Source of the DNA: a virus
IMG/VR virus record: IMGVR_UViG_3300046328_001165
Span: 1-64,000 of that record
Reading direction: 5' to 3' (one strand)
Length of the DNA: 64,000 nucleotides
The translations under genes were made by a program, and so were the position numbers. Positions 1 through 7,011 of this stretch are shown one piece after another. Below the pieces are notes generated by a model that was not told where the DNA came from, made no database searches, and was given only the letters and a program-made list of their open reading frames with translations. Position 1 is the stretch's first letter. Each line of letters begins with the position of its first letter.

Positions 1-907
1 GGGTTTCTTCAGTCTTCGGAGTTGTTTGTGCGGGAAAGGAATCTTCTTGGTTTAGTGACGAAGGAGCGATCGTAAAAAAATCATCCGCTCTTATCTCTGT
101 AGTAATCTCTGTAGTAATCTCTGTATATAGATTGTTTGTCTTGCCAAAGCCGTCTTGGTTGTTTTGCTTTGGCGCTCTTGATTGATTTACCAAGACATCC
201 TTGTTTGCTTTGTTTTGACAAACAGGGATGTCTTGCTCTGGCAAACACGACTCTTCCTGCGTTTTAGCGCCTTTTTGCTGGTTGCATTTTTGGTGTGCTG
301 GGCGAATATTTCCAAAGGTGTGACCACCCCCTTTACTTAATGGGATGACGTGATCAAAAGAAATCTTGCTCACGTTCATGCCGAAATCGATCGCTTGATC
401 GCACACATGGCAGTGAAGCCCATGCGTTTTAACTACATCTCTGTAGTCCACATACTGTCTCTCAGCTTGAAGCTTTGTAGCTCTCATCAGTCCCGTGCGA
501 GATAGACTCAGTAAGGACTGCTCATTTATCTCCAGAAACGTATCGAGATCGACAATCTTTTTAGTGCCAAGAATCAACTCTCGTATGGCTAAGACATTGA
601 TGCGGTAGTAAAGCTTGCAAGGAACGCCTTCTTTCTTTTCTTGTAATACACCGATGGTCTTGAGCTTCCTTCGAGCGTTTTCTTGCTCACTTCTTGTCAT
701 CCCAGTCTCTTCCTGCCATTCGGCGGCGGTCTTGTAGAACCAACCATCTTTTTCTGGCGGGAGTGTCTTAGTCCAGTAGACGGCTTGGGATAGCATTACG
801 GCGGCTACTACGCTGCCTGCGATATCCGCAAAGCATTTGTGATACGCGATAGGGCGATCAAAAAGCCTGAGTAAGGCTTGACTATCAAGAAGATCTTGAT
901 CGTACAT
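1..907 (-). CDS. Replication-type winged-helix protein fused to HNH endonuclease domain (partial, 3' end beyond window)
   Basis: The gene reads from an ATG at 907 to the left edge, 302 codons, with no stop inside the window. Residues about 15-100 contain the pattern DRPIAYHKCF, a hydrophobic AAVMLSQAVYW and DGWFYKTAAEWQEETGM, which is the usual winged-helix domain of phage replication initiator/replisome-organiser proteins. Around residues 165-205 there is CHVCDQ, then SFDHVIPLSKGG and RPAHQKCNQQKG, the His-Asn-His endonuclease core with its zinc-binding CxxC/C pairs. The tail is rich in Gln/Asn/Thr and looks disordered. The likely role is replication origin binding or primosome loading, with the nuclease acting as a nicking or homing-type activity. 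The HNH domain replaces the loader-binding C-terminus usual in this family. It is the last visible gene of the leftward early operon. The function is inferred from domains only; no clear ribosome binding site precedes the start. Confidence 0.75.
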   Translation of the reverse strand, partial: MYDQDLLDSQALLRLFDRPIAYHKCFADIAGSVVAAVMLSQAVYWTKTLPPEKDGWFYKTAAEWQEETGMTRSEQENARRKLKTIGVLQEKKEGVPCKLYYRINVLAIRELILGTKKIVDLDTFLEINEQSLLSLSRTGLMRATKLQAERQYVDYRDVVKTHGLHCHVCDQAIDFGMNVSKISFDHVIPLSKGGGHTFGNIRPAHQKCNQQKGAKTQEESCLPEQDIPVCQNKANKDVLVNQSRAPKQNNQDGFGKTNNLYTEITTEITTEIRADDFFTIAPSSLNQEDSFPAQTTPKTEET

Positions 908-1244
908 AACTAAATTTTCCCGAAACTAAAGTGAAATAACAACCAAAGCGCCCTTGAGATACCCAAGAAATCACTCGTCTTACCAGTTTTTTCACTAATT
1001 CCCTTAAATACTCTTCACAAAGCGATCGCCATGTGTTAGAGTAATCAGGAAATTGGCGCAGTCCTAACTGGTCAAATAATGTGAAACAAAATATTTTCAA
1101 AAGATGAAAGAGCGACTTGGTGGTTGGCTCTTTTATTTTTTGCTTATTTTTAGTTGGTGGGTCTCGCATTTGCGTTTTTGGTAATCCAACAATAGCACAA
1201 CAACTTTGCGTCAACAGATCAAGACTGCGCGATCGCGTATCAGT
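908..1244. other. Intergenic stretch of 337 bp without a supported gene
   Basis: A leftward reading frame crosses this stretch but its product is low-complexity, rich in Lys/Phe/Arg, and overlaps the next gene's start, so it is not annotated. A weak stem-loop (7-bp arms 1107-1113 and 1127-1133) is followed by a T-rich run at 1131-1141 on the + strand. It could act as a terminator, but no rightward gene feeds it. HIP1-type sites are present. No other signal is seen. Confidence 0.4.
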
Positions 1245-1673
1245 CTATTCGTAGAACTCGTTAAGCTCAGAGGCATACTTCCTCGTGTCTAGCTCAATCG
1301 CGATCGCCTCTTTCAGCGACTCGTATTCAGTTTCGCCAAACACGGGTGAGACGTAAGGATCGAAATCAGAACCTTCATGGGCTAAGTGCGTCCAATAGCC
1401 TGACTTTCCTCGCCCATCAGGAGCACCGCCAAACAATGTGTTTCTTTTAAGCGCCATAGCCTCAAGCTGGCTGAGCAGGTCGGGCATATAAGCCGACTCC
1501 TCTAAGCCCTTAGCTGCTTTTAGCAAAAATTCACTACGCTCTACCTCGGATTTAGCCGCTTCGCGTAATTCGGCTACCCAGAAGAGGTATTGCCCCTTGC
1601 TTGGGGTAATTCCATCAGGTTTAGCATAGAGTGCATCCATAGCGACTTCGTAGATATTTCCGCTGCAATTCAT
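1245..1673 (-). CDS. Hypothetical early protein (142 aa)
   Basis: No family is recognised. The start is placed at the ATG at 1673 because it overlaps the upstream stop as ATGA and has GGAG nine bases upstream. A longer reading with 19 extra Arg-rich residues lies entirely inside the neighbour. The product is acidic, with a helical first half (LFWVAELREAAKSEVERSEF) and an aromatic segment GKSGYWTHLAHEGSDFDPY. It is soluble-looking, with no cysteine cluster. It is co-transcribed and translationally coupled with the two genes upstream, in a block that probably serves early infection. Confidence 0.6.
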   Translation of the reverse strand: MNCSGNIYEVAMDALYAKPDGITPSKGQYLFWVAELREAAKSEVERSEFLLKAAKGLEESAYMPDLLSQLEAMALKRNTLFGGAPDGRGKSGYWTHLAHEGSDFDPYVSPVFGETEYESLKEAIAIELDTRKYASELNEFYE

Positions 1674-1999
1674 GACTTCTCCTCTGTTTGAGCGATTGTC
1701 CAACGCTCTTCGGCGTTGCTGATTTCCCATTCGTCCTGCCCTAGAATGGCTTCAATACGAATCCTTTGAAACTCTGTTTTGGGGTAGAAGCGCATCACAT
1801 TGGGTTGATTGTGTATACCCAACCCAATAGCTATTGCCGCACCAATGCCGCGTTCAATGGGGTCTCCCTCTTCAAAATCAGCGCCAGCTTGAAATGAGAT
1901 GCAAATATTATGGGGTATATTGTTCCAAACTGCGGTAGCCATCTCAAGCGTTTCGAGAGCTTTAACTTTTTTCTTCTTTGCGATTATCATTGCGGTCAT
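1670..1999 (-). CDS. Hypothetical early protein (109 aa)
   Basis: Unrecognised small protein. The start ATG at 1999 is preceded by a good GGAG at suitable spacing. A basic N-terminus (AKKKKVK) is followed by a mixed alpha/beta sequence containing ERGIGAAIAIGLGIHN, a hydrophobic stretch that partly reflects translated HIP1 sites rather than a membrane segment. The C-terminus is acidic and ends EEKS. The stop overlaps the start of the next gene (ATGA at 1673-1670), so the pair is translationally coupled. Confidence 0.55.
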   Translation of the reverse strand: MTAMIIAKKKKVKALETLEMATAVWNNIPHNICISFQAGADFEEGDPIERGIGAAIAIGLGIHNQPNVMRFYPKTEFQRIRIEAILGQDEWEISNAEERWTIAQTEEKS

Positions 2000-2029
2000 A
2001 GTTTTCTCCTTAGTTTTTTACGCGATCGC

Positions 2030-2320
2030 CTAGCCTTCTCGGACACTAGAAATATTCTCGATATCTTCCCAGTAAGCAAAGTGATCAGGGTAGCCGCGAT
2101 CTCTTGAGAAGTAGAAGCCTTGACTTGCGAGTGCCCCCAACTTCTCTACTCGATGGTGTTTAGTCCCATCTGAAAACTCAAAGGGCAGGGCTAACTCCAA
2201 AGCATCAATAAATCGATCCGAAAGTTCGTTGAATTGGTCTTTCAGGCTTCCGTCTAAATGACCAAGCTGAAGCCATTTAGCGTTGATCTCTTTAAATTCT
2301 TGCAACAACAACAAGTCCAT
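2030..2320 (-). CDS. Hypothetical early protein (96 aa)
   Basis: Unrecognised small acidic protein with a strong AAGGAGA ribosome binding site before ATG 2320. It begins MDLLLLQEFKEINAKWLQL and has a long amphipathic helix, then an aromatic C-terminal part (FYFSRDRGYPDHFAYWEDI). There are no catalytic motifs, cysteines or membrane segments. It is first after the regulator gene in the same leftward operon, with a short gap on each side, so it is probably transcribed from the promoter upstream of 2557. Confidence 0.6.
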   Translation of the reverse strand: MDLLLLQEFKEINAKWLQLGHLDGSLKDQFNELSDRFIDALELALPFEFSDGTKHHRVEKLGALASQGFYFSRDRGYPDHFAYWEDIENISSVREG

Positions 2321-2335
2321 AGCTTCTCCTTATTT

Positions 2336-2557
2336 TTATAACGCTTCTAAATCAGCCACATTTTCGGCTTCCACGATATCCTGAATCTTGACTTGGGGGT
2401 AAGCCTTGATAATGCGATCGCAAACATCACTAGAAGGGAAGTGTTTGGGATTGTTCTTTAGGCGGTAAACAGTGTTCTGAGGTATATCTGTGTCTTGGGC
2501 AAATCTATAACCACTGACCTTTAGCTTCTTAATCAATTCTTCAATACGATTTTTCAT
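2336..2557 (-). CDS. Cro/Xre-like helix-turn-helix regulator (73 aa)
   Basis: Residues about 5-55 read as a compact helix-turn-helix domain. IEELIKKLKVSGYRFAQDTD is followed by IPQNTVYRLKNNP, the recognition-helix region, and then DRIIKAYPQVKIQDIVE, matching small Cro/repressor-type phage regulators. It is the first gene of the leftward early operon. Directly upstream lies an AT-rich gap holding a 12-bp palindrome, and the zinc-protein/primase genes diverge from the same gap. This is the arrangement expected of a self-regulating switch protein. DNA binding is inferred from the fold; the operator is a candidate only. Confidence 0.75.
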   Translation of the reverse strand: MKNRIEELIKKLKVSGYRFAQDTDIPQNTVYRLKNNPKHFPSSDVCDRIIKAYPQVKIQDIVEAENVADLEAL

Positions 2558-2714
2558 AGTACTTTTTAGTGGGCTACACTACGATAGTATACTATACAAA
2601 ACAATTTTGCAACACATTTTATATTATACATTTTTGTGCTATGTTATTTTTGTAAACGCGATCGCCTGTAAGTGGCAGGCAAACGCATTTAATTAAATCT
2701 AAGCGAGGTGCTTA
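2558..2714. promoter_or_regulatory. Divergent control region with 12-bp palindrome ATAGTATACTAT
   Basis: This AT-rich gap separates the leftward regulator operon from the rightward zinc-protein/primase pair. The perfect palindrome ATAGTATACTAT lies at 2584-2595, 27 bp upstream of the regulator start, and could be its operator. Several TATA/TATAAT-like hexamers occur (2590s and 2625-2650), but none can be chosen as the promoter with confidence. A GAGG ribosome binding site for the rightward small gene ends the region. Confidence 0.45.
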
Positions 2715-2891
2715 ATGGCTGACCAAATTTCGCAACCATATAAACTGCCAGCTAAAAGAGCAATAGTCAAGTCGAGTGTCATTATCCGAGTAGAGGGTAA
2801 GCGCTTTTTCTGTAGGTGCGGGGCGAATGTGTTCCACGAGTTTAGCGATGGCTCGCTAGGCTGTAATGCTTGCGAAACAGAGTACGAGTAA
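2715..2891 (+). CDS. Small zinc-ribbon-like protein (58 aa) upstream of primase
   Basis: This 58-residue frame starts at ATG 2715 with GAGG seven to eight bases upstream. It carries FFCRCGANVFHEF followed by LGCNACETEYE, that is CxC and CxxC pairs separated by about 14 residues, a plausible four-cysteine zinc site. It lies nine bases before the primase gene on the same strand, so the two are probably one transcript, and a role in replication or transcription control is a reasonable guess. The N-terminal third is basic (KLPAKRAIVKSS). The fold and the zinc ligation are inferred from cysteine spacing only. Confidence 0.6.
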   Translation: MADQISQPYKLPAKRAIVKSSVIIRVEGKRFFCRCGANVFHEFSDGSLGCNACETEYE

Positions 2892-2900
2892 ATAGGGTTA

Positions 2901-4652
2901 ATGCTAAAAACTAAAAATTTTCGCATCCATGCCGATACGATCGCCGCAGTAAACGATAAAGCCGACATCGTAGACATCGTGAGCGAGCGGGTTGTATTGA
3001 GGCGATCTGGACGCTCGTTTCGCGGAGCTTGCCCGTTCCACAACGGAGCCAATCCCAGCGCCCTCTCAGTAGATACCAATAGGAATATGTACTACTGCCA
3101 TAACTGCCAAGCGGCGGGTGGTGCTATTAAGTTCATGATGGAGGTCGGACATCAGTCATTTCCTGATGTTGTACTCGACCTAGCTGGTCGTTACGGTATC
3201 GAAGTCAAGACCGAGGAGCCCGAACATGCAAAGGAAATTCTCAAGGAAAAGGCGCACAGAGAATATCTGTTTGACGCAATAAACGAGGTTACTCGTTATT
3301 ACCAGCAACAACTCAGCACAAAGGCTCTCACCTACTTAGAAAAGCGCAAAATAACTAGAGATACTTGTACGCAATTCAAAATCGGCTACGCGCCTGCGGG
3401 TTGGGATAATCTTGGTGGTTTGAATATACCTGTTCAAACACTGGAAGAACTGGGACTGGTACTTCCCCGAAAAGAAAGTGATGGCTATTATGATCGCTTC
3501 CGCGATCGTTTAATCATCCCGATCGCCGACATCCGTGGGCGGGTGGTCGGGTTTACTGCTCGATCGCTGGATGGTTCAGAACCAAAATATATCAACTCGC
3601 CTGAGACCGAGCTATTCAAAAAGGGTGAGTTGCTATTTGGTTTGAACAAGGCTTGTGATGCGATCGCCAAGAACGACGAAGCGGTAATTGTTGAGGGACA
3701 TCTTGATGTGATTTCTTTACACCAAAACGGGGTTACTCACGCTGTTGGATCTATGGGAACCGCGCTCAGCGACACTCAAATCAAACAAGTTCTTCGCCAC
3801 ACCGAATCTAAGCGCATAACCTGCAACTTTGACTCGGATAAGGCGGGTATTGCGGCGACTAAAAAGGCTGTTAGTCAAATTTTGAGTTTAGTAATGGATG
3901 GTACGGTTAGCCTGCGAGTTCTGACAATTGAGGGTAAGAAAGATGCCGACGAATATTTAACCAGTTACGGGGCTGAGGCTTATACCCAAATCCTTCGCGA
4001 TGCGCCATTGTATCTCGATTGGCTGATTGACCTTGAACTAAAAGAAAAGGATTTAAACAATTCTGATGACTTCCAAAAAGCTAGTCAGACGATCGCGCAG
4101 ATACTTGCCCAGCTACCAAATAATCCTAGCCGCAGTCACTACATTCATCAGTGCGCCCAAAAGCTTGCCCAAGGGAATGCTCGGCTGGCTATCCGTATTG
4201 AGGGCGATTTACATCGACTTGCGCGATCTGTATTCCGATCTGAATCGCCTCATCCCCTCGCGCCGCCCAGTTATACCGCTCTACAATTAGCCGAGATACA
4301 GGTTTTAAGAGCCTACCTGCATACCAGTGAATGGCGACCTTATATTGTGACAGCCTGTGTGGATATCGAGTTTAGCTATGAGGATCATTGTCTACTTTGG
4401 GGTAAGTTCTTGGCTGGAGATTTCTCGGATATTCCTTACGGGATTCACGAAGTAATTGAGGGAGAAATCAAAGCGATAATTGATCGTGCGATCGCCAAGA
4501 TTCAGCATATATACTGCGAGAAGCGGGAGAGGCAGTGGCTGGAGTTGTATCGGTCAGCCAGTAGCGAGGATAAGCCATACTTTCAGACTAAGCTACAACA
4601 GGAAATACTACGAAAGGCTGGGCTGGTCAAGTTGATGGCAAGTATTAATTAA
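2901..4652 (+). CDS. dnaG: DNA primase, DnaG type
   Basis: This 583-residue protein has the full DnaG layout. The N-terminal CHC2 zinc finger has C44-P-F-H47 and C66-H-N-C69. The catalytic core follows, and then the Toprim domain with E265 in VEGHLD and D311/D313 in FDSDKAG. The C-terminal part is helical and more divergent, as expected of the helicase-interaction domain. It makes RNA primers for replication. Length is typical of bacterial DnaG. The start follows the zinc-protein gene closely, and the sequence after it (ADTIAAVNDKADIVDIVSE) aligns with normal DnaG N-termini. HIP1 sites and a copy of the ATTCCGATCTGAAT motif lie inside. Its stop codon overlaps the A-run of a terminator stem now split by an IS. 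Confidence 0.92.
   Translation: MLKTKNFRIHADTIAAVNDKADIVDIVSERVVLRRSGRSFRGACPFHNGANPSALSVDTNRNMYYCHNCQAAGGAIKFMMEVGHQSFPDVVLDLAGRYGIEVKTEEPEHAKEILKEKAHREYLFDAINEVTRYYQQQLSTKALTYLEKRKITRDTCTQFKIGYAPAGWDNLGGLNIPVQTLEELGLVLPRKESDGYYDRFRDRLIIPIADIRGRVVGFTARSLDGSEPKYINSPETELFKKGELLFGLNKACDAIAKNDEAVIVEGHLDVISLHQNGVTHAVGSMGTALSDTQIKQVLRHTESKRITCNFDSDKAGIAATKKAVSQILSLVMDGTVSLRVLTIEGKKDADEYLTSYGAEAYTQILRDAPLYLDWLIDLELKEKDLNNSDDFQKASQTIAQILAQLPNNPSRSHYIHQCAQKLAQGNARLAIRIEGDLHRLARSVFRSESPHPLAPPSYTALQLAEIQVLRAYLHTSEWRPYIVTACVDIEFSYEDHCLLWGKFLAGDFSDIPYGIHEVIEGEIKAIIDRAIAKIQHIYCEKRERQWLELYRSASSEDKPYFQTKLQQEILRKAGLVKLMASIN
4232..4245 (+). repeat. Copy 1 of 14-bp near-palindrome ATTCCGATCTGAAT
   Basis: Exact copy of the recurrent motif, here inside the primase coding region. 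The others are at 13092, 22359, 29350, 40012 (13 of 14) and 54535 (reverse orientation). Confidence 0.8.
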
Positions 4653-4666
4653 AAAAAAGATCCGAT
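4651..4666. terminator. Left arm of a split bidirectional terminator
   Basis: Eight A followed by GATCCGAT. The exact reverse complement, ATCGGATC followed by ten T, lies at 6037-6054 on the other side of the IS. Joined together, with loop TTTAAC (6031-6036), they form a 16-bp stem with T-runs for both directions, placed between the primase gene and the converging leftward operon. Confidence 0.7.
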
Positions 4667-4830
4667 GTGAACTACCAGACGCCGACCGCTTAGGCGGTAC
4701 AGCGCTGGCTTCCTGATTCAACGGGGATAGCGTCCAACAAAACCGAAGTTTTACCAGATCGACTTACATCTCCTCCACAGGCAGACTCGCTAGTTCCTAA
4801 CGAGATAATCCGCAAGGCTTCATTTCTAAT
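4667..4830 (-). ncRNA. Probable omega (reRNA) guide-RNA region at the tnpB 3' end
   Basis: In this family the 3' end of tnpB plus the element's right end form the guide scaffold, and the guide is read from flanking DNA. Here a small hairpin (ACCGC-TTAG-GCGGT, 4685-4698) has the tnpB stop codon in its loop. The element then ends with GTTCAC. The predicted guide, read on the minus strand from 4666 downward, begins ATCGGATC and runs into T-residues. The 5' boundary is not visible; the coordinates are approximate. Confidence 0.35.
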
Positions 4831-5883
4831 ATTTATCGCTGCATTTACATCACGGTCATGGTGAGTACCACAATGCTTACAAGTCCATGCCCTAACATCA
4901 AGACTGAGATTATCAACTCGATTTAGGCATACATGGCAAGTCTTAGAGCTAGGGAACCATCGATCAATTTCGATGTATTGTCTTCCTTCACTCTCAGCCT
5001 TGTATTTAAGCATTGTGCAGAACATACCCCAGCCAACATCGCTAATCGCTTTGGCTAGATTATGGTTTTTGACCATGCCCTTGATGTTGAGATTTTCCAC
5101 TGCAATAACTTGGTTTTCGTTTACTATCTTGCGGGATAGCTTGTGCAGAAAATCTTCGCGACATCTGGCAATTTTGGAGTGAACTTTTGCCACTGCCAAT
5201 CTTGCCTTTTTACGGTTTTGGCTACCCTTCTTTTTCTTGGATAGCTTTTGTTGTTTACGCTTTAAGTTGCGTTGATGCTTGATGAAAAACCTAGGATTAT
5301 CAAACTTAGAAACGTCACTGGTAATCGCAAAGTGAGTTAATCCTACATCAATACCGATAGCTTTATCCACTGGTACTAATTCAGGATTAGCTTTGCCATC
5401 ATCAACCAAGACGGATACAAAGTGCTTACCGTCAGGATTGCGAGAAACAGTGACAGTTTTGATAGCTCCTTCAAAGTCGCGATGGCGCTGACAATGGACT
5501 AATCCGATCTTAGGTAGATTAATCTTGTCACCGTCAAACTTGACATTCTGAGGGTAACTAATTGACTGCCTACCATGCTTTGATTTGAATTTTGGCAACA
5601 TTGCCCGTTTATCAAAGAAGTTTTTGTAGGCAGTGGACAAGTTTAAAGCGACTACTTGCAAGCATTGAGAATATGGCTCAGACAGCCATTCATATTCTTT
5701 TTTGAGTGCAGGAAGTAAACCTTGGATATATCCTCTAGTTAGCCCTTTACCAGTATTTTTGTAGGTTTCTTGACACAGGTTTAGGGCATAGTTCCAGAAC
5801 CATCGCGCACAGCCAAAAGACTTGGCAAGCAAGGTTTCTTGCTCACTCGTGGGATAGATTCTGTATTTGTATGCCTTATACAT
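4690..5883 (-). CDS. tnpB: TnpB RNA-guided nuclease of an IS200/IS605 element
   Basis: This 397-residue protein has the TnpB layout. The N-terminal OrfB_IS605 helix-turn-helix region includes MYKAYKYRIYPTSEQE. The split RuvC domain has D179 in GIDVGLT, E263 in VENLNIKGM and the DRD motif at about 343-345 in HDRDVNAAINI. A four-cysteine zinc ribbon (CHVC and CKHC) sits between the last two. All catalytic and zinc residues are present, so the protein looks functional. It cleaves DNA next to the TAM using the element's own guide RNA, which favours retention of the element after transposon excision. The C-terminal 45 residues past the RuvC core are Ser/Gly-rich and overlap the guide-RNA region. 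Confidence 0.93.
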   Translation of the reverse strand: MYKAYKYRIYPTSEQETLLAKSFGCARWFWNYALNLCQETYKNTGKGLTRGYIQGLLPALKKEYEWLSEPYSQCLQVVALNLSTAYKNFFDKRAMLPKFKSKHGRQSISYPQNVKFDGDKINLPKIGLVHCQRHRDFEGAIKTVTVSRNPDGKHFVSVLVDDGKANPELVPVDKAIGIDVGLTHFAITSDVSKFDNPRFFIKHQRNLKRKQQKLSKKKKGSQNRKKARLAVAKVHSKIARCREDFLHKLSRKIVNENQVIAVENLNIKGMVKNHNLAKAISDVGWGMFCTMLKYKAESEGRQYIEIDRWFPSSKTCHVCLNRVDNLSLDVRAWTCKHCGTHHDRDVNAAINIRNEALRIISLGTSESACGGDVSRSGKTSVLLDAIPVESGSQRCTA

Positions 5884-5982
5884 TTATCAAGATTACCGAA
5901 TACTGATAAGCTAATTATAACATAGATAACTTCTATTGATTCGCTGTCGCTCAATTTATTTTCTGACTCACTTTCATCCTGT

Positions 5983-6009
5983 CACTCATCCTTGTAAACG
6001 GATAGAGTG
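5983..6009. repeat. Left-end subterminal hairpin of the IS
   Basis: CACTCATCC and GGATAGAGTG form a 9-bp stem with one bulged A and the loop TTGTAAAC. Its position about 20 bp inside the inferred left end is where the transposase-recognised hairpin lies in IS200/IS605 elements. Confidence 0.6.
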
Positions 6010-6030
6010 CGGGACTTCCCGTTCGCGTGA

Positions 6031-6054
6031 GTTAAAATCGGATCTTTTTTTTTT
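6031..6054. terminator. Loop and right arm of the split bidirectional terminator
   Basis: TTTAAC-type loop bases (6031-6036, read on the minus strand) are followed by ATCGGATC and ten T. This arm pairs with 4651-4666. With the IS in place the hairpin arms are about 1.4 kb apart, so termination between the primase and the leftward operon is probably impaired. Confidence 0.65.
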
Positions 6055-6057
6055 GTT

Positions 6058-6390
6058 TTATTCTTCCGCGATCGCCTCAAACCCTTCAACAACTTCATCC
6101 TCAATCTTAAAGCCTTTCAAGATATTCTCCTGATAAGCTCTCTCTTCTCGCTCCTCAAAAAATTTCTTGAAATGCTCGTTTACATACTCCTGTGTTGCCG
6201 CCAGTTTTTTGGGCTCATGGCAGTCTTTTGGGATTAAGACCCCATGCTCCATCATAAAGCTTTCGGAAATCTTCTCAGACTTCTTCGCGCCGACCTTCAC
6301 AACGAAATAACCCTTCCCAAAACCAACTATAGAGACAATCTTGGCGGGTAGTTGTACCAATCGCCCGATCGCGGGGTGCTTCTTCAGCAT
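6058..6390 (-). CDS. Hypothetical early protein (110 aa), end of leftward operon
   Basis: Unrecognised. A compact basic N-terminal half contains hydrophobic beta-like segments (LVQLPAKIVSIVGF, GYFVVKVGAKK). The C-terminal half is charged and helical (YVNEHFKKFFEEREERAYQE). The start ATG overlaps the upstream stop, so it is translationally coupled. It ends just before the T-run of the former terminator. It could be a small DNA- or protein-binding accessory; no motif supports more. Confidence 0.55.
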   Translation of the reverse strand: MLKKHPAIGRLVQLPAKIVSIVGFGKGYFVVKVGAKKSEKISESFMMEHGVLIPKDCHEPKKLAATQEYVNEHFKKFFEEREERAYQENILKGFKIEDEVVEGFEAIAEE

Positions 6391-6611
6391 ATCTTTTCCA
6401 GAGCTAAAGGGTTAACACCATCCAGCCTCAATCCTCCGACTTTTACGCTGTAGGTTAGTCCCGAATAATTGTTTTCCTTAACACCGATAACCACACCTGT
6501 GTGGTGAGAAAAACCTGCAACCTCTACATGATCGTCAACTTTAAGGCGATCGGGTTCCATAATTCTATTTGGGTGGACAGGTCGGGGTTTAAGTATTTGG
6601 CGAATATTCAT
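6384..6611 (-). CDS. Small beta-rich protein with KOW/SH3-like segment (75 aa)
   Basis: The ATG at 6611 is chosen because GAGG lies seven bases upstream; the ATG at 6617 overlaps the previous stop as ATGA and is too close to the same GAGG. Residues about 20-65 (VDDHVEVAGFSHHTGVVIGV followed by YSVKVGG) read like a small SH3/KOW-type barrel, as seen in many phage accessory proteins. Its partner is unknown. Its stop overlaps the next start. Confidence 0.55.
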   Translation of the reverse strand: MNIRQILKPRPVHPNRIMEPDRLKVDDHVEVAGFSHHTGVVIGVKENNYSGLTYSVKVGGLRLDGVNPLALEKIC

Positions 6612-6613
6612 GC

Positions 6614-7009
6614 TCATACCTCTGATTGTTTTTCTTTGTTCATCCATTTGATTGCCCGTCCCAAGACGAGGTAGTGCGGTCTACTTGAACCGAACAGCTC
6701 TCGCATCCCAGCGGGTTCAATCCTCCATGCCATCTCATAGAGCTGTTGGGCGACTCTTCGCGTGGGGTCTTCACCATCCTCGTCGTCCCTAGCCCAGTTT
6801 GGATCTAATGGCAGATCGGGATATACGCTTTCTGGGTCGATAAGCCCGTAATCGCATTCACCTCCATCAAGCCCTTGCTCTATAGCGAGTCGATCTAACT
6901 CGATGTGCGCCCAAATCCATCTTCTGTAGGCTTCAATTAGTTGATCTCTTAGTTTTGGATCGGTATCTAGCCATGGATTGTCTAACGATTTTGGTATTAC
7001 TAACGGCAT
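6614..7009 (-). CDS. Hypothetical early protein (131 aa)
   Basis: Acidic protein without a recognised family. NPWLDTDPKLRDQLIEAYRR, then WIWAHIELDRLA, resembles the Asn-Pro...Tyr-x-x-Trp segment of the neighbouring DUF4326 protein, but the CWC..P..CHAD half is missing. It might be a diverged relative. The middle is Asp/Pro-rich (YPDLPLDPNWARDDEDGEDP). It starts two bases after the DUF4326 gene's stop and ends overlapping the next gene. Confidence 0.55.
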   Translation of the reverse strand: MPLVIPKSLDNPWLDTDPKLRDQLIEAYRRWIWAHIELDRLAIEQGLDGGECDYGLIDPESVYPDLPLDPNWARDDEDGEDPTRRVAQQLYEMAWRIEPAGMRELFGSSRPHYLVLGRAIKWMNKEKQSEV

Positions 7010-7011
7010 GA

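Larger units (their letters stand above)
4667..6030 (-). mobile_element. IS200/IS605-family element carrying only tnpB
   Basis: The element is about 1364 bp and contains a single tnpB on the minus strand. It has no tnpA, so it would need a transposase supplied in trans. Boundaries are inferred from the split terminator: on the minus strand the host sequence reads GATCCGAT-TTTAAC, then the element begins TCACGCG and ends GTTCAC before ATCGGATC. There are no terminal inverted repeats, as expected of this family. Subterminal hairpins are present at both ends (5983-6009 and 4685-4698). TTTAAC is the likely target/TAM sequence. Exact ends could shift by a few bases. Confidence 0.8.

Noticed and set aside
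885-1214. Leftward 109-residue reading frame before the HNH-fusion gene
   Set aside because: It overlaps the next gene's start, has low-complexity Lys/Phe/Arg composition and no ribosome binding site or family resemblance.
2699-3079. Leftward 126-residue frame opposite the zinc protein and primase start
   Set aside because: It is antisense to two genes with clear family features and starts and has no independent support.
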